Positions 17,126 to 23,617 of a DNA stretch of 35,485 nucleotides are shown piece after piece. The position numbers were made by a program, and so were the translations under genes. Each line of letters starts with the position of its first letter. The stretch's first letter is position 1. Under the pieces are notes generated by a model, which saw nothing but the letters and a program-made list of their open reading frames with translations, ran no database searches and was not told the origin of the DNA. Source of the stretch: Eubacterium sp. CAG:841 (GTDB lineage: Bacteria; Bacillota; Clostridia; Oscillospirales; CAG-272); assembly GCA_000437375.1 (NCBI GenBank), contig FR898208.1:1-35485 (forward strand), in the 5' to 3' direction.

Positions 17126-18179
17126 AATTTTTCTGTTTCCTTGCTTTTTCATATCCAAGTTTTCCATATTCACAATACCATTTAGGGGGCGTAAACATAC
17201 TTCCTGATTCTAGCAAAAATCTTCCCGGGCAATATCGACAGTAATCAATGTATGTGCAATTCCTGCATTTCATATTTTCGGGCATCGCTTGGTTTACTAT
17301 TCTTTCAAAATGCCTAATTCCTTCTAATAATGATCCGGTGCTTAAATCGTATGGGAAAATACGCAGTTGTGCACAGGCGTAGAGTTCGCCTCTTGCGTTA
17401 ATACAAAAACTGTTTTTTCCTGCACCACATTTAAACAGCATTTCCTTTGTTTCATATATCCCCAGAGCTGAACTATATTGATGAATTGTTGGTTCTATTT
17501 CATAATTATCTTCTAATTGCACCACATCACATGGATCCAATCTATTGCATAATGTATTTTCGGATTGGTCAAGAGAATTAATAATTACACCATCATATCG
17601 AATCTTTTTTCCATACCTTTCTGCAAAACGATTTAATTCTTGTATATGGTGAACATTGTGTGTCGTTAAAGAAACTTTGAGATCAAAGTTGATTTCAGTA
17701 TCAACAAGATTTTGAAGAACATTGCCTACTTTTTGATATGCTCCTCTCCTTTTTGTAAAATCTGAATAACTTTTTTCATTCCAACCATACAGCGTGATTT
17801 CCAGTTTGTCCGGCTTATATGTATCTAAAAAAGAGATAATCTTCGCGTCCAAATTATAGCCGTTGGAAAAAAGTGTAATTACAAAACCGAGATCATAAGC
17901 ATGCCGATATATTTCAAAGAAATGAGGGTGAAGGATTGCCTCGCCACCCGTTATCAATAGTTTGATACAACCCAATTGCTTCAACTCGTCAAGTATTTTT
18001 ATTGCTAGATTTTTATCTATAGATTCGTTATTATCCTTTAATTTGGAAGGAATATAACAATGACCACATCTAAAATTGCATGAATTCGTTATCTCGAACA
18101 TAGCATACAATGGAAGATATTCTTGTGTTTTGTCTATATAACGATTCAAAACATTTAAATAAAAATCTGTATTTTCCAC
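17115..18179 (-). CDS. Radical SAM/SPASM peptide-modifying enzyme
   Basis: A 354-residue enzyme. The radical SAM cluster motif CNFRCGHC (C34, C38, C41) binds the 4Fe-4S cluster that cleaves S-adenosylmethionine; LLITGGEAILHPHF is the SAM-binding GGE motif. The C-terminal SPASM domain has CGAGKNSFCINARGELYAC and then CRNCTYIDYCRYC plus a final Cys in WYCEYGK, enough ligands for auxiliary iron-sulfur clusters. This class crosslinks or oxidises residues in precursor peptides, often Cys thioethers. The adjacent PqqD-type protein and the Cys-containing peptide (18571-18684) are the likely partner and substrate. It starts at GTG (18179) with GGGAGAAG 9-10 bases before. Confidence 0.93.
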   Translation of the reverse strand: MENTDFYLNVLNRYIDKTQEYLPLYAMFEITNSCNFRCGHCYIPSKLKDNNESIDKNLAIKILDELKQLGCIKLLITGGEAILHPHFFEIYRHAYDLGFVITLFSNGYNLDAKIISFLDTYKPDKLEITLYGWNEKSYSDFTKRRGAYQKVGNVLQNLVDTEINFDLKVSLTTHNVHHIQELNRFAERYGKKIRYDGVIINSLDQSENTLCNRLDPCDVVQLEDNYEIEPTIHQYSSALGIYETKEMLFKCGAGKNSFCINARGELYACAQLRIFPYDLSTGSLLEGIRHFERIVNQAMPENMKCRNCTYIDYCRYCPGRFLLESGSMFTPPKWYCEYGKLGYEKARKQKNYET

Positions 18180-18201
18180 GAATAATTTCTTCTCCCAAAA
18201 A

Positions 18202-18504
18202 TTAAATGAAATTTATTGCTTCTTTTTCATGAAGTCCATTTAAAAAAGCGCATATATCATCATGTATTTGAACATTTTCTACTTGAGGAAACATACTACA
18301 CACAAACGCTATAATATCTTCCACCGTCTTATCCCCTTTATCTCCAATAGAATCCCATATTAATTTAGCTAGTGAACTTATTTCAATTAGATCAATTAAA
18401 ACCGGATTATTTGGTGAAATAGGGATAAGAACAACGCCGTTCTTTATAGGCTCTTCATAATATTTTCCTGTTTTTGTAATATAGCATTTCATCTTGTTTT
18501 TCAT
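18202..18504 (-). CDS. PqqD-type RiPP leader-binding protein
   Basis: A 100-residue protein with PqqD features. An N-terminal strand region (VVLIPISPNNPVLIDL) is followed by the typical SSLAKLIWDSIGDKGDKTVED segment and the final helix DDICAFLNGLHEKEAI. Such stand-alone domains bind the leader of a RiPP precursor and present it to the partner radical SAM enzyme. AAAGGAGG lies 6 bases before the ATG. It sits between the precursor gene (67 bp upstream) and the radical SAM gene (22 bp downstream), the usual order for such systems. Confidence 0.85.
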   Translation of the reverse strand: MKNKMKCYITKTGKYYEEPIKNGVVLIPISPNNPVLIDLIEISSLAKLIWDSIGDKGDKTVEDIIAFVCSMFPQVENVQIHDDICAFLNGLHEKEAINFI

Positions 18505-18531
18505 ATTAGCCTCCTTTCCAAAACACCAGGG

Positions 18532-18736
18532 GGGAAGCCCTTGCTTACTGAGTTTTCTTGGAAAAATATATTAGCAATTAGGACCAGCTTGAGAAGAATT
18601 GTTGCAATTTCCGCAAGCAAACATGATGGGAGTTTCCTCCAAATTAATTGTGACCACTTTAATTTCGGGTTTCTCGTAAACCAATTAGTTTTCTCCTTTC
18701 TTGTGTTTATTTTATGTTTAGGTGGGCTTCCCTCCC
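18532..18736. repeat. Complementary arms flanking the precursor gene
   Basis: GGGAAGCCC (18532-18540) and GGGCTTCCC (18724-18732) are perfect inverted copies about 180 bp apart, one on each side of the precursor gene. Extended with neighbouring G/C runs they can form a 13-bp stem with one mismatch. In the transcript this would close a large loop around the precursor open reading frame and place the 3' arm just before the PqqD ribosome site. Confidence 0.6.
18571..18684 (-). CDS. Putative RiPP precursor peptide (37 residues, TTG start)
   Basis: On the reverse strand AAGGAG (18698-18693) is followed after 8 bases by TTG (18684) and an open frame of 37 codons ending TAA. The codon before the TTG is an in-frame TAA, so the frame must start there or later. 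The peptide begins MVYEKPEIKVVTINLEE, a charged amphipathic leader like those of short clostridial radical SAM substrates, then TPIMFA and a core CGNCNNSSQAGPNC with Cys24, Cys27 and Cys37. The PqqD and radical SAM genes follow directly. The Cys residues and neighbouring Asn/Ser are candidates for thioether crosslinks, and the Ser pair for phosphorylation (inference). Short length and TTG start explain why simple ORF finding misses it. Confidence 0.82.
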   Translation of the reverse strand: MVYEKPEIKVVTINLEETPIMFACGNCNNSSQAGPNC

Positions 18737-18787
18737 GATGTTCATGAAACTTGAAATATTGGGCAGAATTTTAATAAATCATCATTT

Positions 18788-18816
18788 GCTTTATTCTTCA
18801 TTAATCAATCGGTCAA
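18788..18816 (-). promoter_or_regulatory. Possible promoter of the peptide cluster
   Basis: On the reverse strand TTGACC (18816-18811) stands 17 bp before TAAAGC (18793-18788). The -35 is good and the -10 poor. It is about 100 bp upstream of the precursor start and is the best candidate I find. Confidence 0.35.
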
Positions 18817-19223
18817 TGATTGCTTGGACAACGATGGACAACCATTGAAAAATCCAAAAAATTCATGTAGGAAACGAAAGATTATTGAAAAAATACCGAA
18901 AAAGTATTGATTTTCGAGATAATTCGGACATGGAGAGATTGACAGTATACTCGCAAAGAGAACTAAAACGGAACTCATGGTTGTTTTTTTACGTTTTTTG
19001 GCGATAAATGATCAGAGTTTGAACATCTTTTTTGTTTGAAAACAAACTGTTTCGGCGCTTGCTTAGCATATCCTTATATCAAGGAGTGAATACATCTTGC
19101 TGAAATCGCAACTATCAATGCCACTCGCACCATATTACCAATCAATCCTTTCTGAAATTCTTCGAGTGGATTGACTGAAAATGCAATCATTTCCACGCAT
19201 AGGAGGATGCTTCATATTCTGAA

Positions 19224-19272
19224 AAACCCGCACAAGTGTGCTTGCCTGAAGTGCAAGCGCTTGTGCGGGTTT
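19224..19272. repeat. Long hairpin, terminator- or element-end-like
   Basis: Perfect 13-bp arms AAACCCGCACAAG / CTTGTGCGGGTTT enclose a second stem GCTTGC/GCAAGC (19240-19245, 19253-19258). A- and T-rich flanks make it a possible bidirectional terminator. Such GC-rich hairpins often occur as dispersed intergenic repeats in clostridia. Confidence 0.7.
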
Positions 19273-19417
19273 GGAAGTCTCGGATGGGAAATGCGATTCG
19301 CACTTGTGCTTCGGAGGCTTAAGTATTTATATTTCAATCAATTTTACTGTATTAAGCATAACATAAATATCACATTCTGTCAATGAAAACATTTCCATTC
19401 ATTGAAAAAATAGCGAC

Positions 19418-19471
19418 ATGCACAAAAATGCAGTTAAAATGATGCTTTCCGGAAGTTGGATTTTTGTGCAT
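19418..19471. repeat. 12-bp inverted repeat
   Basis: ATGCACAAAAAT (19418-19429) and ATTTTTGTGCAT (19460-19471) are perfect inverted copies with a 30-bp spacer. A third partial copy, TTGTGCAAAAAAG, starts near 19488. It lies just beyond the end of the 299-residue gene; it may be a protein-binding site or part of an element end. Confidence 0.6.
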
Positions 19472-19541
19472 TGTGCCGATATGAAACTTGTGCAAAAAAG
19501 CGATTAAAGATTTTGAATGGCAGTCACCGATTCACTTTCTC

Positions 19542-20441
19542 TTATGTTGCCGTTACCGCCATCATTGTCCTTGTTTTCATCCTGAACATGCAAGCATCTG
19601 TTCTTTCCTCTTTCCGTTCTATTAGTGTGCCGGTCAATTGTTTCAGATACAGTTTGCTCAGCGCCGAGCTGCCGAGATACGCCTCCACATTCGTCACGGG
19701 CAGAACGCACCAATCGCTGTCTGCGGGCTTATTGGCAAGGTAGTATTCCAGCAGCGTTCTTGATACATGGAGCGGCACTTTTGACGGTGTCACTTTCGCA
19801 AGCCACTGTTCCTGTTCGTCGGTCAGTAGGATAGATTCTGTCCGCAAAGCTCCAAGCTCCAGAGCATCGGCAATCACATCATCAAAACGAAGGATCAGGT
19901 CGCCCTTCGTGCCTTCCGAGAAGATCGGGATCTGAAATTGAATGACCTTTTTACGCCATGCGTTTTCGAGTTTTTCCATGTTGTCGGCGATCTTGTGTGT
20001 GGTCTTTCCCACCTTGTCGCGGTTGGCATTTACAAAATCCGTGATGCCGTGCAAGTGGCGGACATACCACCCACAGCCGCTTTCGTCTACAAGCTCGGGA
20101 AACGCACCGTGAAGCTCCCGGAAATCTGTTTTGAGCTGCCACTCCGCCTTTGGGGTGGCATTCTTTTTGTCAGGAATACTGCACCATGCGCATAGTGTGC
20201 GGCGGGCATCGTCGGTGCGTTCATACGGATCACCGCCTTTCGGTGTCCCGTCCGGGTTGTGAAAGAGATATCCACGGGCAAGGACGGTCAGAATCCGCGC
20301 AAAGCCGTAGTTCTCCATGAGCATATCCATGGTAAACCGACCGAGAAAGCCGTTGTCCTTTTTGTTCCGGACGGCATAAGTCGGCTCTTTCGTATAGGCG
20401 AGAAACTCTGCCCATTCGTTTGTTATTGATTCCTCTATCAT
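19542..20441 (-). CDS. Unknown protein coupled to the RNA-polymerase-like gene
   Basis: A 299-residue soluble protein, not recognised. It is mixed alpha/beta with many charged residues and has no signal peptide or membrane segment. It starts inside the last codons of the polymerase-like gene (ATGA overlap, GGAGG site upstream), so the two are translationally coupled and probably act together. The C-terminal segment VTNVEAYLGSSALSKLYLKQ recurs in a broken copy at 5361-5492, which shows that a relative of this element has been in this region before. The last 20 residues (after IERKEE) differ from that copy and may be a drifted tail. Confidence 0.75.
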   Translation of the reverse strand: MIEESITNEWAEFLAYTKEPTYAVRNKKDNGFLGRFTMDMLMENYGFARILTVLARGYLFHNPDGTPKGGDPYERTDDARRTLCAWCSIPDKKNATPKAEWQLKTDFRELHGAFPELVDESGCGWYVRHLHGITDFVNANRDKVGKTTHKIADNMEKLENAWRKKVIQFQIPIFSEGTKGDLILRFDDVIADALELGALRTESILLTDEQEQWLAKVTPSKVPLHVSRTLLEYYLANKPADSDWCVLPVTNVEAYLGSSALSKLYLKQLTGTLIERKEERTDACMFRMKTRTMMAVTAT

Positions 20442-23400
20442 CCGTTTCCGCCTCCGATCAGATAAAATTCCGCTTCCTCAAGCAGTACATCAAAGATAAA
20501 ATCCCGCCTGTCCATCGCCTCGGCATAGCGGATTGCCTGAAACGGCGGCGTGATCTTTGCAAGGCACAACCGACAGGCGGCGGCTACCGCCTCACGGTAA
20601 TCCACGCCCGGCAAGCGGTTGTGGTAAGCGTCGACCATAGCTGTCATCTCGGGCGTGTCGTTTTTGTAGTGCAGTTTGCTTTTGTCAGCCAGCCTGTTGG
20701 TGTCGTCAATATCACAGATGATGTCGCCGAACACCCGATACCCGCCCATGCGGAAGTCCGAGAACAAGCCGTCATACGCCCGAAAAGCCGCCCCCGGGAG
20801 GTATTCGTGCAGAAAGGATAAACGCTCCTTCGGCTTCAGAAAGTGCCACTGTTCGGCTCGTAACGCGTCACGGACGGCTTTGATGTGCGTTGCGTCCATC
20901 CCGGTGAACAGTGCATACAGGCTGTCGGTGTCGTAGGCGCTTTCCTGATCCCGCATGGTCAGAATACGGTCAATGTCCCGGCGCTTGGAGTTGCCCGGCG
21001 TCGGGTGCTTGCGCGACCGAATACGCCGCAGGCAACGGTCATAGGTGTCGATCAGTTCCCGAATCGGCGGGAACAGCGACGGGTCAAGGTTATCTTTCCA
21101 ATTCGGATGTCTGGCAAAGGTAAACAGTTCTGCGGACAGTGCAGGCTTTATCTCTTTTCGCGGTGTGTGCTTTTTCAGCATGTGTGCATAGTATGGCAGC
21201 TTCTCTACATTTGCCGTGACGCTCTCCCAGTCTGTCCCGTCGATATAATCCTTCATTTGTTCCGCAAAGGTGTCCTCATACCATGCAGGACGGTCTTCCG
21301 CATCCTCAAGCAGTCGCTTGTATTTCAGATACCGGCTGCGCAGCTTGTCGTCGGTGTGCAGGTATGCCGACAGGTCGGGCTTGATGCCGCTTTTGGCAGA
21401 GTCGATCTCAAGCCCCGTCAGGATGGCAAGCGTTTCGGTTTCCTGTCTGCACTTTTCTTTGATGTCGGTATCCGCATTTTCATCGTAAGCGAGAATACTG
21501 CGGTCAAGCGCGGCATTGGAAATCTGCCCGACACGCGAGGAAAAAGTGCTTTTGACTGCCTCAAACCGAGCGTGCAGGTCGTTTGCATCCCGCAACTGCG
21601 GTTCGGCGGTCGGAATACTGAGCAGGGGCAGATTGTTCCGGTTCGAGAATCGGTCTTCAAATGGATTTGCCGTTTCCTTATAGTGAGAGGCGATACTTTC
21701 ACATATGACCGGCTCACGGATGACTTTGACCATATCCCCGTCATAGTCCGCCCCGCCGAGCCGTTCGGCAATGAGTGACCACGGTTCTACCATTACGACA
21801 CCGGACAGGTGTGAAAGATACCGGTGGCGGATGTCATGTTCATGGTTCGGCGGATATACCACGACCTCCTCGTTCTTTGCAATATGCGGATTGCGCAGAA
21901 TTGCCGTCATGTGACTGCTGGTCAGACCATAGGCGGTTGTGTGACGGCAACGCGCATCAAGCAGCTCCCGGTAGATCTCCTCTGCGTTTCTGTTGTCATC
22001 TGTATGCTGCTTCAGCAGTTCGGCAAGAAACAAGGTCAGATCCGCCGAAAGATAGGCAACACTTCCGCGCACGAGCAGATTGCCGCGGGCAAAATTCCGC
22101 AAAATGGTATCTGCGGCGCGGTCAAGCTCCCGTCGGTATTCTTTTTCCGCAAGCAAAAGGTCATTGCGAAAAAGCATCCCGGCAAGGCGGTAACCCCGGC
22201 TTCTCGGATTTTTCGGTGCATGGTCGACATAGTAGTCAAACTGAAACCATTCGTCGTTGAGAAGGCGATAATAGATCTCCTCGGTCGTTTTGGTCAGCCA
22301 CGCTCCGGTATCGCTGTCGTTTTGTCCGTCCTCTTTGTCCATACAATCTTTCATCCAATCAAACGGTAAGTCAGCCGGTCTGAACTGCTCTCCGCTCAGT
22401 GCGAGGGTAGAAAGGAACTGATAGTTCAGATCGGTAAACTGTTCACTATCCGTGCGGTTTACGCCCGTAATATACAGCGTGTGACGGTAGGCGCGCAGGC
22501 GTTTCAGATATTCCTCAAAGGTCAGCCCGTTCTCGGTCATCCAACCGCATCCCTTGAATTGGCTCTTAGTCAGAATCATCCGGACGCGTTCAATCGGATG
22601 TGAAATGCCCCACATATCTGTAATTTCAGTGACGGTTGCCTCACGGAACAGTCCGTGAAATTCTACCTCATGCACCATACCCTTGATATACGGCATCCGG
22701 ATCTGGAACGAGGTATGAATGTGCTTTCCGCAGTACAACCGATCGATCTCTTCCGCAAGCGCAGGAGAAAGAATGCCTTCGCCGTCAAACAGCGTGACCT
22801 TGACATCACTCTTTTTTTCCACTCTTTCGTAGTTGCGAACATCGCCGATACCTGTCCTATCTTCCACGGTAATGACATCCACATCCGGATAGACAGCCGT
22901 CGGATTGTCGATGACAACGATGGCATCCTTGTCCCACAGCATATCCGTTTCAATGCGTGTTCCGCTCGAAAACAGCAGACCGTTATAGGCGTAGAGCTTG
23001 GACAATTGGCAAACGCCAAGTGTCATGCCGACCGTCATCCGGTGGGAAAGCTCCTCATATATATCTGCGCGGACAAAAGAAAGCACAGCGCTGCGGCTCA
23101 TACTGCCCGAGCGTTCAAAGGCGAGGTAACGCATAGAACCGTGACCGAAATTCAATGTGATCCCCTCCGGGGAAAACATGGCTTCGGTCTTTTTTTGCAT
23201 GAGCGCCGCTTTCGGGTTATCCGCATCCCGATCAAATATTCCTTTGAAGTCAAGGTAGAGTATTACATCCGCAAGATCGGAGATCAGCGTGTCCGAGGTG
23301 GGCTCTTTGTATTTCTCCCCGCGGAGGATACACATAGCCTGAAAGAAAATGGCGTTGTCCTCCTGCCAAGTGTCGCCGTCCCCCATGATGATGCTTTTCG

Positions 23401-23509
23401 TCTGCGCCGGCGTCAGTGCGAAAGAATAGGTGCCCTGATCGTTTGGTTTGGCATAGGACAGCATTGCCTGCGCCGACAGTCGCCGTATGAGATATCTGAA
23501 TTTTGCCAT
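20438..23509 (-). CDS. Two-barrel RNA polymerase / RdRP-superfamily protein
   Basis: A 1023-residue protein with three signatures in the right order for the single-chain branch of the RNA polymerase superfamily (eukaryotic RdRP such as QDE-1, and phage YonO). First barrel: LFDGEGILS (DGxGxxS, residues 240-248), then FQIRMPYIKG (268-277, compare QIRxxxxKG). Second barrel: LRNPHIAKNEEVVVYP (538-553), then LGGADYDGDMV (585-595), with D588, D590 and D592 as the metal-binding triad, close to NADFDGD of beta-prime subunits. The length is in the family's range. It should make RNA from a DNA or RNA template. It is transcribed divergently from the DUF927 gene from a good promoter, GGAGG lies 5 bases before the ATG, and it is coupled to an unknown 299-residue gene. 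The template and product cannot be told from sequence. Confidence 0.8.
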   Translation of the reverse strand: MAKFRYLIRRLSAQAMLSYAKPNDQGTYSFALTPAQTKSIIMGDGDTWQEDNAIFFQAMCILRGEKYKEPTSDTLISDLADVILYLDFKGIFDRDADNPKAALMQKKTEAMFSPEGITLNFGHGSMRYLAFERSGSMSRSAVLSFVRADIYEELSHRMTVGMTLGVCQLSKLYAYNGLLFSSGTRIETDMLWDKDAIVVIDNPTAVYPDVDVITVEDRTGIGDVRNYERVEKKSDVKVTLFDGEGILSPALAEEIDRLYCGKHIHTSFQIRMPYIKGMVHEVEFHGLFREATVTEITDMWGISHPIERVRMILTKSQFKGCGWMTENGLTFEEYLKRLRAYRHTLYITGVNRTDSEQFTDLNYQFLSTLALSGEQFRPADLPFDWMKDCMDKEDGQNDSDTGAWLTKTTEEIYYRLLNDEWFQFDYYVDHAPKNPRSRGYRLAGMLFRNDLLLAEKEYRRELDRAADTILRNFARGNLLVRGSVAYLSADLTLFLAELLKQHTDDNRNAEEIYRELLDARCRHTTAYGLTSSHMTAILRNPHIAKNEEVVVYPPNHEHDIRHRYLSHLSGVVMVEPWSLIAERLGGADYDGDMVKVIREPVICESIASHYKETANPFEDRFSNRNNLPLLSIPTAEPQLRDANDLHARFEAVKSTFSSRVGQISNAALDRSILAYDENADTDIKEKCRQETETLAILTGLEIDSAKSGIKPDLSAYLHTDDKLRSRYLKYKRLLEDAEDRPAWYEDTFAEQMKDYIDGTDWESVTANVEKLPYYAHMLKKHTPRKEIKPALSAELFTFARHPNWKDNLDPSLFPPIRELIDTYDRCLRRIRSRKHPTPGNSKRRDIDRILTMRDQESAYDTDSLYALFTGMDATHIKAVRDALRAEQWHFLKPKERLSFLHEYLPGAAFRAYDGLFSDFRMGGYRVFGDIICDIDDTNRLADKSKLHYKNDTPEMTAMVDAYHNRLPGVDYREAVAAACRLCLAKITPPFQAIRYAEAMDRRDFIFDVLLEEAEFYLIGGGNG

Positions 23510-23534
23510 GGAGACCTCCGGAATTGTTTTTTAT

Positions 23535-23563
23535 AGTATACCATAGATTGCCGGGAAAATCAA
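23535..23563 (-). promoter_or_regulatory. Sigma-A promoter of the RNA-polymerase-like gene
   Basis: On the reverse strand TTGATT (23563-23558), 17-bp spacer, TATACT (23540-23535). The gene is therefore read by the host polymerase. Confidence 0.75.
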
Positions 23564-23566
23564 TTC

Positions 23567-23590
23567 GTATTTTTATAACTACTCCCATAT
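23567..23590 (+). promoter_or_regulatory. Repeated element motif, copy A (upstream of DUF927)
   Basis: ACTACTCCCATAT (23578-23590) with an AT-rich GTATTTTTATA before it. It recurs at 25505-25517. It lies 27 bp before the DUF927 start. TATAAA overlaps its right end, but the -35 at the expected distance (TTCGTA) is poor, so it may be an operator or a promoter for a non-standard polymerase. Confidence 0.55.
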
Positions 23591-23617
23591 AAAATTTCAA
23601 ACAGAAAGGAAGTTCAA

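Larger units (their letters stand above)
18685..19541. other. Long non-coding region between peptide cluster and mobile element
   Basis: It contains the ribosome site of the precursor, one complementary arm (18724-18736), a weak reverse-strand promoter (18788-18816), a long GC-rich hairpin (19224-19272) and a 12-bp inverted repeat (19418-19471). A 25-codon frame at 19097 (TTG, behind AAGGAG; reading LLKSQLSMPLAPYYQSILSE then five more residues) could be a broken or tiny gene; I do not recognise it. The composition changes within this gap from the AT-rich cluster on the left to the GC-rich element on the right, so an element end may lie here. No larger gene is credible. Confidence 0.6.

Noticed and set aside
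8239..18684. Lasso peptide cluster
   Set aside because: Kinase-like, nucleotidyltransferase and ABC genes recall paeninodin-type clusters, but there is no asparagine-synthetase-like cyclase and no transglutaminase-like B2 protease; the modifying enzyme is a radical SAM/SPASM protein.
18541..18747. Plus-strand ORF of 68 codons across the precursor region
   Set aside because: It is the reverse complement of the precursor gene and its flanks, has no ribosome site, and the precursor strand agrees with the neighbouring genes.
19031..19047. GTTTGAAAACAAAC-like inverted repeat
   Set aside because: Short AT-rich symmetry of a kind expected by chance in this composition, with no promoter next to it.
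19171..19386. 71-codon ORF with several Cys
   Set aside because: It runs through the long hairpin at 19224-19272, and the Cys/Lys pattern comes from the repeat; no ribosome site.
20885..21778. 297-codon plus-strand ORF inside the polymerase-like gene
   Set aside because: Antisense shadow in GC-rich DNA; the minus-strand frame has family motifs, a promoter and a ribosome site.
20438..23509. Toprim-type primase reading of the DYDGD motif
   Set aside because: The flanking GGADYDGD, the upstream DGxGxxS and the QIRxxxxKG segment fit the two-barrel polymerase order; no toprim Glu motif or zinc-binding primase domain is visible.
22655..23536. 293-codon plus-strand ORF
   Set aside because: Antisense shadow of the N-terminal half of the polymerase-like gene.
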